A DNA stretch of 64,000 nucleotides, from the NCBI GenBank assembly GCA_963783945.1, contig CAWAPS010000002.1:372001-436000 (forward strand), in the 5' to 3' direction. Positions 52,433-60,503 of the stretch are shown here, in pieces; positions within the stretch are counted from its first letter, which is position 1; the number at the start of each line of letters is the position of its first letter. The DNA is from CAWAPS01 sp963783945. GTDB lineage: Bacteria > Actinomycetota > Acidimicrobiia > Acidimicrobiales > Palsa-688. Under the pieces are notes generated by a model, which saw nothing but the letters and a program-made list of their open reading frames with translations, was not told the origin of the DNA and did no database searches. The position numbers were made by a program, and so were the translations under genes.

Positions 52433-53163
52433 AGTTGATCGCCACTCACGACGCTGAGGGCCAGGCCGGCGTGGACGAGGACGAGGTCTCCGGCGGTCAC
52501 CGGGTCGACGAGGGTCACGTCCACCTGCTGCTGCCTCCCATCGATCAGCACCTCCGCCTGTGATCCGTCATGCACCGTTCTCACTTCGCCGATCCGGCCC
52601 TCATCGGCACAGGTGACGCAGACGTCCTCATAGCCGCCCGAATCCTCGGCCAGCAGGCCCGGGTGCTCGAACACGACGTGGGTCAGCTCCCACAGCAGAT
52701 GGTAGAGAAGCACCACTTCCCCCGACCGCGCCGCCCGGCCGGCATCGGGATTGTCGCTCCACACGATGTGGTGGGCGGCCGCCGGCTGCGGCCTCGGCCC
52801 GGCTCCTAGCCAAAGCGTCGCCAGACCCCACGCCTCGGCCCGGCGCATGAGCCCGGCGGTGCCGTCGTCCGCGGTGCCCACCACCAGGAGGACGTCACCG
52901 GGTTTTACAAGAAGCCGGAGCGGTGCAGTCACGTCCGTCGCCTGCCCGTCGATGCCCACCGCCGGCAGGGCCCGCTTGCCGACGATGACCGGGTGCACGA
53001 ACTCGACCGCCACGTGCCGGCCGTGCGCCGGCCATTGGGGAGCGACGCACCACATCGTGGCGCCGGCGGCGAATCGGCGGGCCAGTGTCAAAGCGGCGCC
53101 GGCCAGACTGTCGGCCGGGACGGCTGCGGCGCCCGTGAGCTCCTGGTCCGGCCCCGCCATCAT
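52429..53163 (-). CDS. SIS-HypC fusion protein
   Basis: 244 residues. Residues about 15-150 form a SIS-like domain (HPVIVGKRALPAVGIDGQ, DVLLVVGTADDGTAGLMRRA, HHIVWSDNP). Residues about 183-244 are a HypC/HupF-like chaperone domain with VCVTCADEGRIGEVRTV, VDVTLVDPVTAGDLVLVHAG. In normal HypC the Cys follows the initiator Met; here it is internal. Start ATG 53163 overlaps hypF (ATGA); stop overlaps gmhA-like. A stand-alone hypC also exists at 56677. Function: probably Fe(CN)2CO assembly or delivery, with a sugar-phosphate or regulator-binding SIS part. Inference. Confidence 0.85.
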   Translation of the reverse strand: MMAGPDQELTGAAAVPADSLAGAALTLARRFAAGATMWCVAPQWPAHGRHVAVEFVHPVIVGKRALPAVGIDGQATDVTAPLRLLVKPGDVLLVVGTADDGTAGLMRRAEAWGLATLWLGAGPRPQPAAAHHIVWSDNPDAGRAARSGEVVLLYHLLWELTHVVFEHPGLLAEDSGGYEDVCVTCADEGRIGEVRTVHDGSQAEVLIDGRQQQVDVTLVDPVTAGDLVLVHAGLALSVVSGDQL

Positions 53164-55460
53164 GCCGCCTCGGTCGCCGACGCGGCCCGTCCGGCCACGA
53201 CCAGCTGTCCGAGGGCCAGGCCTCCGTCGTTGGGCGGGACAATCCGGTGAGTCAATACGGTAAAGCCGAGAGCACCGAGCCGGGCGCACGCCAGCCGCGA
53301 GAGCAAGACGTTCTGGAACACCCCTCCGGTCAGGGCGACCCGGTCGAGACCGGTCCGGCCTCGGAGGGAGGCGGCCATCTCGGCGATCAATCGGGCCACG
53401 GCCAGGTGGAAGCCCGCCGCGATCGGTCCCGCCGGCCAACCGGCCCGCAGGTCTCCGACCATCGCCCGCAGCATCGGCCGCGGATCGATCCCGTCGCCGT
53501 GAACGACGAGCTGATAAGGCCGAGCCCTTTCCAGATCCGATTCCGCCACCGCCTCTAGCTCGATGGCGGCCTGAGCCTCGTATGAGGCGACCTGCCGGAC
53601 CCCCAGCAGAGAGCTGACCGAGTCGAAGAGCCGCCCCATGCTCGACGTGGCTACGGCCTGAAACCCCCGCTCGAGCTGGCGCCTCAACACCGCAAGCTCG
53701 GCCTCCGACGCCATGGCGACCGGAGCAAGGTCGGCAGTCCATTCCACGCCTGCTGCCCAGAGATGGGCCAAGGCGGCCCGGTAGGGCTTGTGTATGGTGG
53801 CGTCCCCGCCGGGCAGGAGAACGTAGCGAAGGTGGGCAGCCCGTTCGAACCCGTCGTAGCCGGCGACGAGGACCTCACCTCCCCAGATGGCACCATCGGT
53901 GCCATACCCCGTGCCATCGAAGGCAAAACCGAGCACCCGGTCTCCGGCCGCGACGTCGTGTTCAGCCATGACCGCGGCGACGTGGGCGTGATGGTGCTGC
54001 ACCAGCTCGACGCACCCGGCCGGGTCGGCCCTTGATCCGGACGCCACGTACCGATGCGCCCACTCCCGGGTCTGGTAGCCGGGATGGTCGTCGGCGGCGA
54101 CCGTCTCGGGACAGACGCCGTACATTCCCGCGAACTGCTCGACCGATCGCTCGAAGGCGGCGAGGGTCTCCAGGCTTCCCATGTCCCCTATGTGCTGGCT
54201 CACCCAGGCGTCCCTGCCCCGGCCCAGACAGAACGCGTTCTTGAGCTCGCCGCCGGCCGCCAGGATCGGCCCGACAGGAAAGGGCAGGCGGATGGGCAGG
54301 GGGGCATAGCCCCGCGAGCGGCGGATCGGAAGCTCCTGCCCGTCATCGAACCGGACCACCGAGTCGTCGCAGGGCACGTGGATCGGACGGTTGTGCACCA
54401 GCCAGCCGTCAGCGATGGACCCAAGCCGGGCCCGAGCATCTGCGTCGTCGAAGCAGATGGGCTCTTCACTGAGGTTGCCGCTGGTCATCACCAGTGGCCC
54501 CGGAACAGGAGCATGAGAGCCGGGAACAGGCGCGAACAAGAGGTGATGCAGGGGCGTGTACGGCAGGAGCAGTCCGACGTAAGGATTTCCTGGCGCCACC
54601 AGGTCGGAGATGGGCCCGTCCGGACGCCACCGGAGCAGGACGATAGGACGTCGCGGGCTCATCAGGAGCTCGGCCTCGCCCGCTCCGACGAACGCCAACC
54701 TCTCGGCGGCCGCCACGTCAGCCACCATTACCGCGAAGGGCTTGGCCGGGCGGCGCTTTCGCCGGCGCAGCTCCGCCACCGCCGGCGCCGAGGTGGCGTC
54801 ACACGCCAGGTGGTACCCACCGATGCCTTTGACCGCCAGGATGCTGCCGCGGTTCAGGGCAACCTGGGCCGCAGCTAGCGAACGGTCGGTCCCCGGGTGG
54901 GCCAGCGCACCTGATTCGTAACAGATGGCCGGCCCGCAGGCCGGGCAGGCGATCGGCTGGGCGTGGAAGCGTCGGTCGGCCGGGTCCTCGTATTCAGCCG
55001 CGCAGTCGGCGCACATCTGGAACCGCCGCATTGTCGTGTTCGGCCGATCGTAGGGGAGCCGGACGGTGATGGTGAACCTCGGTCCGCAATTGGTGCAGTT
55101 GACGAACGGATAGCGAAAGCGGCGGTCCGCCGGATCCCCCAACTCGGCCACGCAGTCGTCGCACACCGCGATGTCGGGCGACACGAAGGTTCGGGCCGGG
55201 CCGGTCACCCGGCTGTCGACGATGCGAAACGCCCGCTCACCCCGAACGTCGACAGGCTTGGAGCGGACCCCGTCGATGCGGGCGAGCGGCGGGGCATCGT
55301 GGACCAGACGGACCTCGAAGCGCGCCAGTTCCGCCGCCGCTCCCTCCACTTCGATGAACACACCGGACGCGTCATTGCCGACGTGGCCGCCCAGGCGCAT
55401 TTCGGTCGCCAGCCGGTGCACGAAAGGCCGAAAACCGACGCCCTGCACCAGCCCGGCCAC
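53160..55460 (-). CDS. hypF: Carbamoyltransferase HypF
   Basis: 766 residues from GTG 55460. Order: acylphosphatase-like (GLVQGVGFRPFVHRLA, GNDASGV), two zinc fingers (CDDC...CTNCGPRFTI; CADC...CPACG), YrdC-like (NRGSILAVKGIGGYHLACDA), and Kae1/HypF-like kinase part (HHHAHVAAVMAEHDV, GFAFDGTGYGTDG). Produces the carbamoyl-adenylate and transfers it to HypE. The start is uncertain: the conserved RLRV strand lies just upstream in the same frame, so a CTG at 55499 (10 nt after hypD) may be the real start. Confidence 0.94.
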   Translation of the reverse strand: MAGLVQGVGFRPFVHRLATEMRLGGHVGNDASGVFIEVEGAAAELARFEVRLVHDAPPLARIDGVRSKPVDVRGERAFRIVDSRVTGPARTFVSPDIAVCDDCVAELGDPADRRFRYPFVNCTNCGPRFTITVRLPYDRPNTTMRRFQMCADCAAEYEDPADRRFHAQPIACPACGPAICYESGALAHPGTDRSLAAAQVALNRGSILAVKGIGGYHLACDATSAPAVAELRRRKRRPAKPFAVMVADVAAAERLAFVGAGEAELLMSPRRPIVLLRWRPDGPISDLVAPGNPYVGLLLPYTPLHHLLFAPVPGSHAPVPGPLVMTSGNLSEEPICFDDADARARLGSIADGWLVHNRPIHVPCDDSVVRFDDGQELPIRRSRGYAPLPIRLPFPVGPILAAGGELKNAFCLGRGRDAWVSQHIGDMGSLETLAAFERSVEQFAGMYGVCPETVAADDHPGYQTREWAHRYVASGSRADPAGCVELVQHHHAHVAAVMAEHDVAAGDRVLGFAFDGTGYGTDGAIWGGEVLVAGYDGFERAAHLRYVLLPGGDATIHKPYRAALAHLWAAGVEWTADLAPVAMASEAELAVLRRQLERGFQAVATSSMGRLFDSVSSLLGVRQVASYEAQAAIELEAVAESDLERARPYQLVVHGDGIDPRPMLRAMVGDLRAGWPAGPIAAGFHLAVARLIAEMAASLRGRTGLDRVALTGGVFQNVLLSRLACARLGALGFTVLTHRIVPPNDGGLALGQLVVAGRAASATEAA

Positions 55461-55509
55461 CCGGAGACGGTGTCGGACGTCGCCATCCCGGATGGCCAGG
55501 GGGAGGGGT

Positions 55510-56667
55510 TCACTTCACACCCTGCCCTCCAGCTCCGACCGGGGCCCGTCGCCCGATGGTCACCGCCGCTTCCCGGTGCATCCGCCCGAAGTTGTAGTAG
55601 GCCGCGCAGGCCCCCTCCGACGACACCATGCAGGTCCCGATCGGGGTCTCGGGGGTGCAAGCCGTTCCGAACACCTTGCACTCCCACGGTTTGATGACAC
55701 CCTTCAGCACCTCCCCGCACTGGCACGCCTTCGGGTCCGCCACCCGGACGCCAGGCAGCTCGTAACGCTGCTCCGCGTCGAAGGCCGCGAACTCCGGCCG
55801 GAGCTTCAAGGCGCTCTGGCTTATAAAGCCCAGCCCCCGCCACTCGAAATGGGGTCTCAGCTCGAATACCTCGGCCAGGATGGCGAGGGCGCGCGGATTG
55901 CCCTCGTCTCGGACCACCCTGGAATACTGGTTTTCCACCTCGCATCGACCTTGGCGAATCTGAGTCAGCAGCATGGCAATGGCCTGCAGGATGTCGAGGG
56001 GCTCGAAGCCGGCCGTTACGAGGGGCTTGCCGTAGTCCGCGGGGACGAACCGGTACGGCCGCTGGCCGATCACCGTAGATACATGGCCCGGACCGAGGAA
56101 GCCGTTGAGCCGCAGATCCGGCGATTCGAGAATGGCCTTGATCGGTGGAACGATCGTCACGTGATTGCAGAGGACGGCAAAGTTCCGGACACCGCGGGCG
56201 CGCGCTTGTAAGAGAGTGATGGCGGTGGAGGGAGCCGTCGTCTCGAACCCGACGGCGAAGAACACCACCTGGCGCTCAGGATTGTCGATCGCCAGCCGGA
56301 GGGCGTCCAGGGGCGAGTAGACGAACCGCACATCGGCCCCCTGGGCCTTGGCCTTGAGGAGGTTGCCCCGCCCGCCAGGGACCCTCATCATGTCTCCGAA
56401 CGAGGTGAAGATCACGCCCGGCTCCTTGGCCACCGATATGGCGTCGTCCACCCGGCCCATGGGGATGACGCAGACCGGGCAGCCGGGCCCGTGCACCAGC
56501 TCCACCGCCGGCGGTAGGAGGTGCTCTATGCCGTGGCGGTAGATCGTGTGGGTGTGGCCTCCGCACACTTCCATGAACTTGAACTGATCGTCCCCGGCCA
56601 GCTCGGTTATCCGGCCCACGATGGCTCGAGCCGCGACTGGGTCCCGATATTCGTCGACGAATCGCAT
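55510..56667 (-). CDS. hypD: Hydrogenase formation protein HypD
   Basis: 385 residues. CGGHTHTIYRHGIEHLLP, HGPGCPVCVIP, GFETTAPSTAI and the [4Fe-4S] region CQCGEVLKGVIKPWECKVFG ... CMVSSEGACAAYYNF are all present. HypD with HypC holds the iron while CN and CO are attached. Ends about 10-49 nt before hypF depending on its start. Start ATG 56667, 9 nt after hypC. Confidence 0.96.
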   Translation of the reverse strand: MRFVDEYRDPVAARAIVGRITELAGDDQFKFMEVCGGHTHTIYRHGIEHLLPPAVELVHGPGCPVCVIPMGRVDDAISVAKEPGVIFTSFGDMMRVPGGRGNLLKAKAQGADVRFVYSPLDALRLAIDNPERQVVFFAVGFETTAPSTAITLLQARARGVRNFAVLCNHVTIVPPIKAILESPDLRLNGFLGPGHVSTVIGQRPYRFVPADYGKPLVTAGFEPLDILQAIAMLLTQIRQGRCEVENQYSRVVRDEGNPRALAILAEVFELRPHFEWRGLGFISQSALKLRPEFAAFDAEQRYELPGVRVADPKACQCGEVLKGVIKPWECKVFGTACTPETPIGTCMVSSEGACAAYYNFGRMHREAAVTIGRRAPVGAGGQGVK

Positions 56668-56676
56668 GTGTCGACC

Positions 56677-56991
56677 TCACCTTCCGTTGCTCGCCGTTTC
56701 CACGCCTCCGGTGTCTCCGACCGGCAGCCGCGACGACCAGAAGGCGGCCAGCTCCTCGTCGTAGGCCTGCCCCATCAGCTGAAGCGACGCTAACGCCAGG
56801 CTCGCTTCCTCCTCGTCGATCTTCGACATGGCGAAACCGACGTGGATGAGAACCCAGTCGCCCGCCTGGAGCGGCTCGTCCTCGAGCAGGCCGATGTTGA
56901 TTATCCGGGTGACGCCCGAAACGTCCACCCGGGCCAGGTGCTCGTGCGAGTCCAAGAACTCGACCACCTGTCCCGGTATCCCCAAACACAT
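56677..56991 (-). CDS. hypC: Hydrogenase assembly chaperone HypC
   Basis: 104 residues, MCLGIPGQVVEF with the essential Cys2, then GDWVLIHVGFAMSKIDEEEA. The family usually has about 80-90 residues; the C-terminus has a short extra tail (DTGGVETASNGR). HypC carries the Fe(CN)2CO unit to the large subunit. Ribosome site GAAGGAGGACCGCC. Overall second HypC-type protein in this operon; the other is fused to a SIS domain. Confidence 0.95.
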   Translation of the reverse strand: MCLGIPGQVVEFLDSHEHLARVDVSGVTRIINIGLLEDEPLQAGDWVLIHVGFAMSKIDEEEASLALASLQLMGQAYDEELAAFWSSRLPVGDTGGVETASNGR

Positions 56992-57003
56992 GGCGGTCCT
57001 CCT

Positions 57004-57339
57004 TCAGGCCCGATACTCGATCGATTCGAGCACGAGCTCATCCCCACCGGTGAGCTCGATCCCGACACCTCCGCATGACGGGCACCCGAGCGGGATGTCG
57101 TCGCTCTCCCACCCGGCGCCGCAATCCGGGCACCGGGCCCGTACCGGCATGAACACCAGCTCCGCACCGGAATCCTCGGCGACCGTCCCCATGGCCGCCA
57201 TGGCGAACGACTGATCAAACGCTTCGGGATGCACATGATGAAGACGTCCCACCCGCACCCGCACTTGCTTGACGCTGCGATCCCCGGCTCGGCGCTCGAT
57301 TGCGTCCACGATGGAGCTGCACAGACCCAATTCATGCAC
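57004..57339 (-). CDS. hypA: Hydrogenase nickel incorporation protein HypA
   Basis: 111 residues. N-terminal MHELGLCSSIVDAIE supplies the nickel-binding Met-His-Glu; the zinc site is ARCPDCGAGWESDDIPLGCPSCG with two CxxC pairs. HypA delivers nickel together with HypB, but no hypB is visible in this window. 12 nt before hypC; 3 nt after the YceI-type gene. Confidence 0.95.
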   Translation of the reverse strand: MHELGLCSSIVDAIERRAGDRSVKQVRVRVGRLHHVHPEAFDQSFAMAAMGTVAEDSGAELVFMPVRARCPDCGAGWESDDIPLGCPSCGGVGIELTGGDELVLESIEYRA

Positions 57340-57342
57340 CGC

Positions 57343-57858
57343 TCAAGCCTCCTTGACTGCCACTATCTCGACCCGAACGTCGACTTCCGGCTCTACCTTC
57401 AGCATCAGGATGCGGGGCGGCTGCATGCCGAAATCCCGAATATCGAAGCGGGAAGATCCGGTCAGCCGGATCGTGGCTCCGTCTACTGCGTCAATGGTCA
57501 TCTGGTCCCGCATGCGGCGTACGACACCGCGAAAGGAAACATCACCCGACACGTCGTAACTACCGTCACCGTCCGCCGAATCGATGCGGTCGAGAATTCC
57601 CTCTATGAGAGGAAAACGGCGGGCGTCGATTCGTCTCTGCATCTCCCTGTCCTCGAAGCCGCTGCCGCTGGAGAGCCGGGTCACCCGCAGGGAGAGCCTT
57701 CCGGCAGCCGGTCCGTCCGGGGCCAGACGTCCGTCGGAGCCCACCTCGACGTCTATGTGACCTTCGAGCCCGTCGGTCGACGAGTGGATCGGATGCACGT
57801 TCGAGCGGGCGTCGATCCACACCCGGGATCGCTCGGGGACGATCAGGTACCGGGCCAT
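57343..57858 (-). CDS. YceI-like protein, cytosolic
   Basis: 171 residues. ARYLIVPERSRVWIDARSNV at the N-terminus, GHIDVEVGSDG, DVSFRGVVRRMRDQMTID and LKVEPEVDVRVEIVAVKEA are typical of the YceI lipocalin-like beta-barrel, which binds isoprenoid quinones or related lipids. Unlike most family members no signal peptide is present. ATG 57858 fits the family; a GTG at 57873 adds five residues. Positioned between the 34-aa membrane protein and hypA. Confidence 0.87.
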   Translation of the reverse strand: MARYLIVPERSRVWIDARSNVHPIHSSTDGLEGHIDVEVGSDGRLAPDGPAAGRLSLRVTRLSSGSGFEDREMQRRIDARRFPLIEGILDRIDSADGDGSYDVSGDVSFRGVVRRMRDQMTIDAVDGATIRLTGSSRFDIRDFGMQPPRILMLKVEPEVDVRVEIVAVKEA

Positions 57859-57890
57859 TGGGCACAACAACACATGAGGTGAGGTATCAC

Positions 57891-57995
57891 CTACATCTCC
57901 CGCATTTTCTTGTAGCGGGCGATATCCGGCAGCGACTTGATGACCAGGCCGGTCAGGCCGGCGAGTACCAGTGAGGCGATCACGCGTCGAATCAT
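57891..57995 (-). CDS. 34-residue single-pass membrane protein (DUF6893-like)
   Basis: Very short gene: N-terminal MIRRVIASLVLAGLTGLVIK forms one membrane helix (about 4-20), then SLPDIARYKKMREM, a positively charged cytosolic tail. Start ATG at 57995 overlaps the hyaD stop by 4 nt (ATGA), which supports translation. Resembles the small DUF6893 proteins. A membrane tether or quinone-site element for the hydrogenase is an inference. Confidence 0.82.
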   Translation of the reverse strand: MIRRVIASLVLAGLTGLVIKSLPDIARYKKMREM

Positions 57996-58486
57996 TCCCA
58001 GGTCCCCTTTCCTGCCGGTTGCAAGATCTCCGATATGAGCCCGAGGCACAGATCGATCGCCGGTTCTATCGCCGAAGCAACGGCCGGTGAAAGGCCAATC
58101 GTCTCGCTCAGGTCGGCCGGCTGGCAGCCGACCACGTACGCCCGCTCCAGCGAACCGCCGAGGTGAGCGAGGGTGCCGAGCACCACGTCGGGGCTCATGG
58201 TGTGGGCGTCCACCACCGGAGAGTTATCGGTGCGACCGCCCATCGGGGCCACGATGACGGCCAGCGTCCCCGCCTCCTCCCCCAGCTCGACCGCGTCTAT
58301 GAGGACCAGGGCGTCGTAGCCCTCCAGCAGCTGATAGGCCAGATGAACTCCGCGGATGCCGTATTCGACCACCTCGACTCCGTCGGGCAACGAGCGGCCG
58401 GTCAACTGGTTGGCCACCTCGACCCCGAACCCGTCGTCGCCGAGGAATATGTTCCCGACCCCCGCTACTAGGATCCGGCCGGTCAC
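57992..58486 (-). CDS. hyaD: Hydrogenase maturation endopeptidase (HyaD/HupD type)
   Basis: 164 residues. GVGNIFLGDDGFGVEVANQL, VLIDAVELGEEAG and DAHTMSPDVVLG supply the Glu, Asp and His that contact nickel in the family. It removes the C-terminal peptide of the large subunit after Ni insertion; for HhyL this would be about 25 residues after the DPCLPCGVH motif. GTG start overlapping the 460-aa gene (GTGA). Confidence 0.93.
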   Translation of the reverse strand: MTGRILVAGVGNIFLGDDGFGVEVANQLTGRSLPDGVEVVEYGIRGVHLAYQLLEGYDALVLIDAVELGEEAGTLAVIVAPMGGRTDNSPVVDAHTMSPDVVLGTLAHLGGSLERAYVVGCQPADLSETIGLSPAVASAIEPAIDLCLGLISEILQPAGKGTWE

Positions 58487-59865
58487 TGCCCGTCCTCCGG
58501 GGTTGAGAGAGGCTCCACCTCATCGGGGTAGAAGTACAGGTAGCGCCCCTGCCACTCGAGCTCCTCCGCCGCGGGATCGTCGGCGACGGTCACAGCCACG
58601 TACTCGTTTTCGTCGACATCACGAAATACCCCTGCGACCTTCGCCGTGAGGCCCTGCAGGAACAGGTCCTGGGCGTCAGCTCGCCGAGACGGCCGGAGCC
58701 GGACCGCGCTCCCCCGCCGCACCTCGACTCCCGCGACCGTGACGGAATCGGCAGCCGGATCGACGGACACGTCCATGCCTGGATCCCACCACGGCACCTG
58801 CGGAGCCTCCTCGACCGGCCTGATCGACCGCACCGCCCCATGCAGGCGTTGCCACACCTCGGCCGGCATATCGTCACATCGATCGATGATGGCGGCGGCC
58901 CGCGGGTCGGTGCCCCGAGCCTCAACTTTCTCCTCGTCGGTGAGGGTCAGCACCCGGAGGGCGAGTATCTCGTCGATCTCGGTCCCGTCATACAGATCGC
59001 CGGGGCTCTCCGGCGCCACCTCCGGGTGGTCGTAGAGGATTATCGGAGCAGACAGGACCACGTCGTCCGCCCCTATGAGCACCGGGTAGGTTCCCTCGCT
59101 GTGGCAGGCGGCGGCCGCTTCGCCCGCTCCTGGAGGGGGGTCCAGGAGCGAGACGAATGCGCCGCCGTCGATCGCCAAGACGGTGTGGGCGGCGATCAAC
59201 GACCGGGCGAGGGCGTCGTCCCTGGTGGCATGTGGGTCCGTCCATCCCGTGCGATTCTCGACCTCGACCCTGATCTTGGCGTAGCCGGATGGCGAACTCT
59301 GCTCGGCCGCCACGCGGACCCGCCCCTCCACCGCCTCCTTCCTGCGCACCAGCCGCCCGGCGACAGATCCATCTTGGCGCTGGAGCAGTTCGGTCTCGGT
59401 ACCGGCCATCAGGCAAAAACCGCGCTCGTACTCACGGCCAGCCAGGTCGCACACCGCGACCGGCCCGATATCCACCGTCTCGTCGACGGCTTCGTCCCAA
59501 CCGAGGTGCACCGTCCCCTCGACCTCGAGGGACCCCACTGGGACGAAGCCGTCGTCAGAATGCGCCCGGTCGCTGGGGGCTTGGACGACCCGGCGCTGAA
59601 GGTGGAGGCACCGGATGCGCAGCTGAACCTGCGCCTCCGGCGAGGAATGGACCAGGCATTCGGTGCGCATCGACCAGCGTTCGGAGCCGTCAGACTCGCT
59701 GAAAGCCCTCGGGACCAAGACTCCGAACTGCCAGCGCACCTGGTTCTTGCGGGCGGAGGCCCGGTAGGGGTAGAGCAAATAGCCTTCATACAACACGGCG
59801 TCGGCCACCGCCTTGGCCGCCGCGAATCGGTCGGCCGCCGCGGGCGCGGGCACCCCGGTGGTCAC
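58483..59865 (-). CDS. 460-residue hydrogenase-operon protein of unknown function
   Basis: GTG 59865 overlaps the DUF6084 stop by 4 nt and is preferred to the longer open frame. No known domain recognised. N-terminal half has LLYPYRASARKNQVRWQFGV and SPEAQVQLRIRCLHLQRR; C-terminal part has a helical LALRVLTLTDEEKVEARGTD segment and a beta-rich end (VTVAGVEVRRGSAVRLRPSR, RYLYFYPDEVEP). Cytosolic. Its position in group 1h operons of actinobacteria suggests an accessory or assembly role. Confidence 0.85.
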   Translation of the reverse strand: MTTGVPAPAAADRFAAAKAVADAVLYEGYLLYPYRASARKNQVRWQFGVLVPRAFSESDGSERWSMRTECLVHSSPEAQVQLRIRCLHLQRRVVQAPSDRAHSDDGFVPVGSLEVEGTVHLGWDEAVDETVDIGPVAVCDLAGREYERGFCLMAGTETELLQRQDGSVAGRLVRRKEAVEGRVRVAAEQSSPSGYAKIRVEVENRTGWTDPHATRDDALARSLIAAHTVLAIDGGAFVSLLDPPPGAGEAAAACHSEGTYPVLIGADDVVLSAPIILYDHPEVAPESPGDLYDGTEIDEILALRVLTLTDEEKVEARGTDPRAAAIIDRCDDMPAEVWQRLHGAVRSIRPVEEAPQVPWWDPGMDVSVDPAADSVTVAGVEVRRGSAVRLRPSRRADAQDLFLQGLTAKVAGVFRDVDENEYVAVTVADDPAAEELEWQGRYLYFYPDEVEPLSTPEDGQ

Positions 59866-60503
59866 CGGCCGTCCTCCCCCGCTTCTTTCAACAGAGTCTC
59901 GAAGGCCTGATCCCAGGTGGCAAACGCCCGCGAGGCCTTGAAGCGCTGCAGGTGATCGAGGGTGTCTCGATGGACGCGCACCCATCCGCTGTTGGGAAAG
60001 TACGTGTCCATCACCTGGCGCCACACCGCGAGTGGCAACCGGTAGGAGGCTTCGGCGTCCCATGAAACACGTTCGGCCGAAAAGCCCGAACCGGTGGACG
60101 CAAATACCATCCCCGAGAACAGCAGGATCAGGGGGATCTCGCCCTCGACCAAGCCTTGCATGTACTTGGCCGCAGCCACTTCGAAGTCATAGGTGCACTC
60201 GATCGGCAGGTCGAACTCGGTCGAGCCATGGAATCGAGAGACGGTGGTCGACACGTGGGTCCAGAGAAACGGTCGGAGCGAGTCGCTCCACTGGGGCGTA
60301 TCGCCGAACAGCTCGTACAGGCTTGCCTCCTCCGCCGGCTGGTAGCGGCGTTTCTTGGGTTCGATGCGGATCTGGCACCGCAGGGCCACGGCATGCACAG
60401 GACCGCCGCCGGCCTCGGTGACCCGCAGCCTGAGCATGAGAGTCGGAACGGCCGCGTGCGGCTCGGCCCTTGAGCCGATCACTTCGAAGCCCAGCTCGGT
60501 CAT
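59862..60503 (-). CDS. DUF6084 family protein
   Basis: 213 residues. LGFEVIGSRAEPHAAVPTLM, HAVALRCQIRIEPKKRRYQP, DLPIECTYDFEVAAAKYMQG and IPLILLFSGMVF are typical of DUF6084, a family found mainly beside actinobacterial hydrogenases. Beta-rich, no cofactor motif seen. ATG 60503 overlaps the DUF5947 stop by 4 nt, so the long upstream frame is not coding. Function unknown. Confidence 0.87.
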   Translation of the reverse strand: MTELGFEVIGSRAEPHAAVPTLMLRLRVTEAGGGPVHAVALRCQIRIEPKKRRYQPAEEASLYELFGDTPQWSDSLRPFLWTHVSTTVSRFHGSTEFDLPIECTYDFEVAAAKYMQGLVEGEIPLILLFSGMVFASTGSGFSAERVSWDAEASYRLPLAVWRQVMDTYFPNSGWVRVHRDTLDHLQRFKASRAFATWDQAFETLLKEAGEDGR

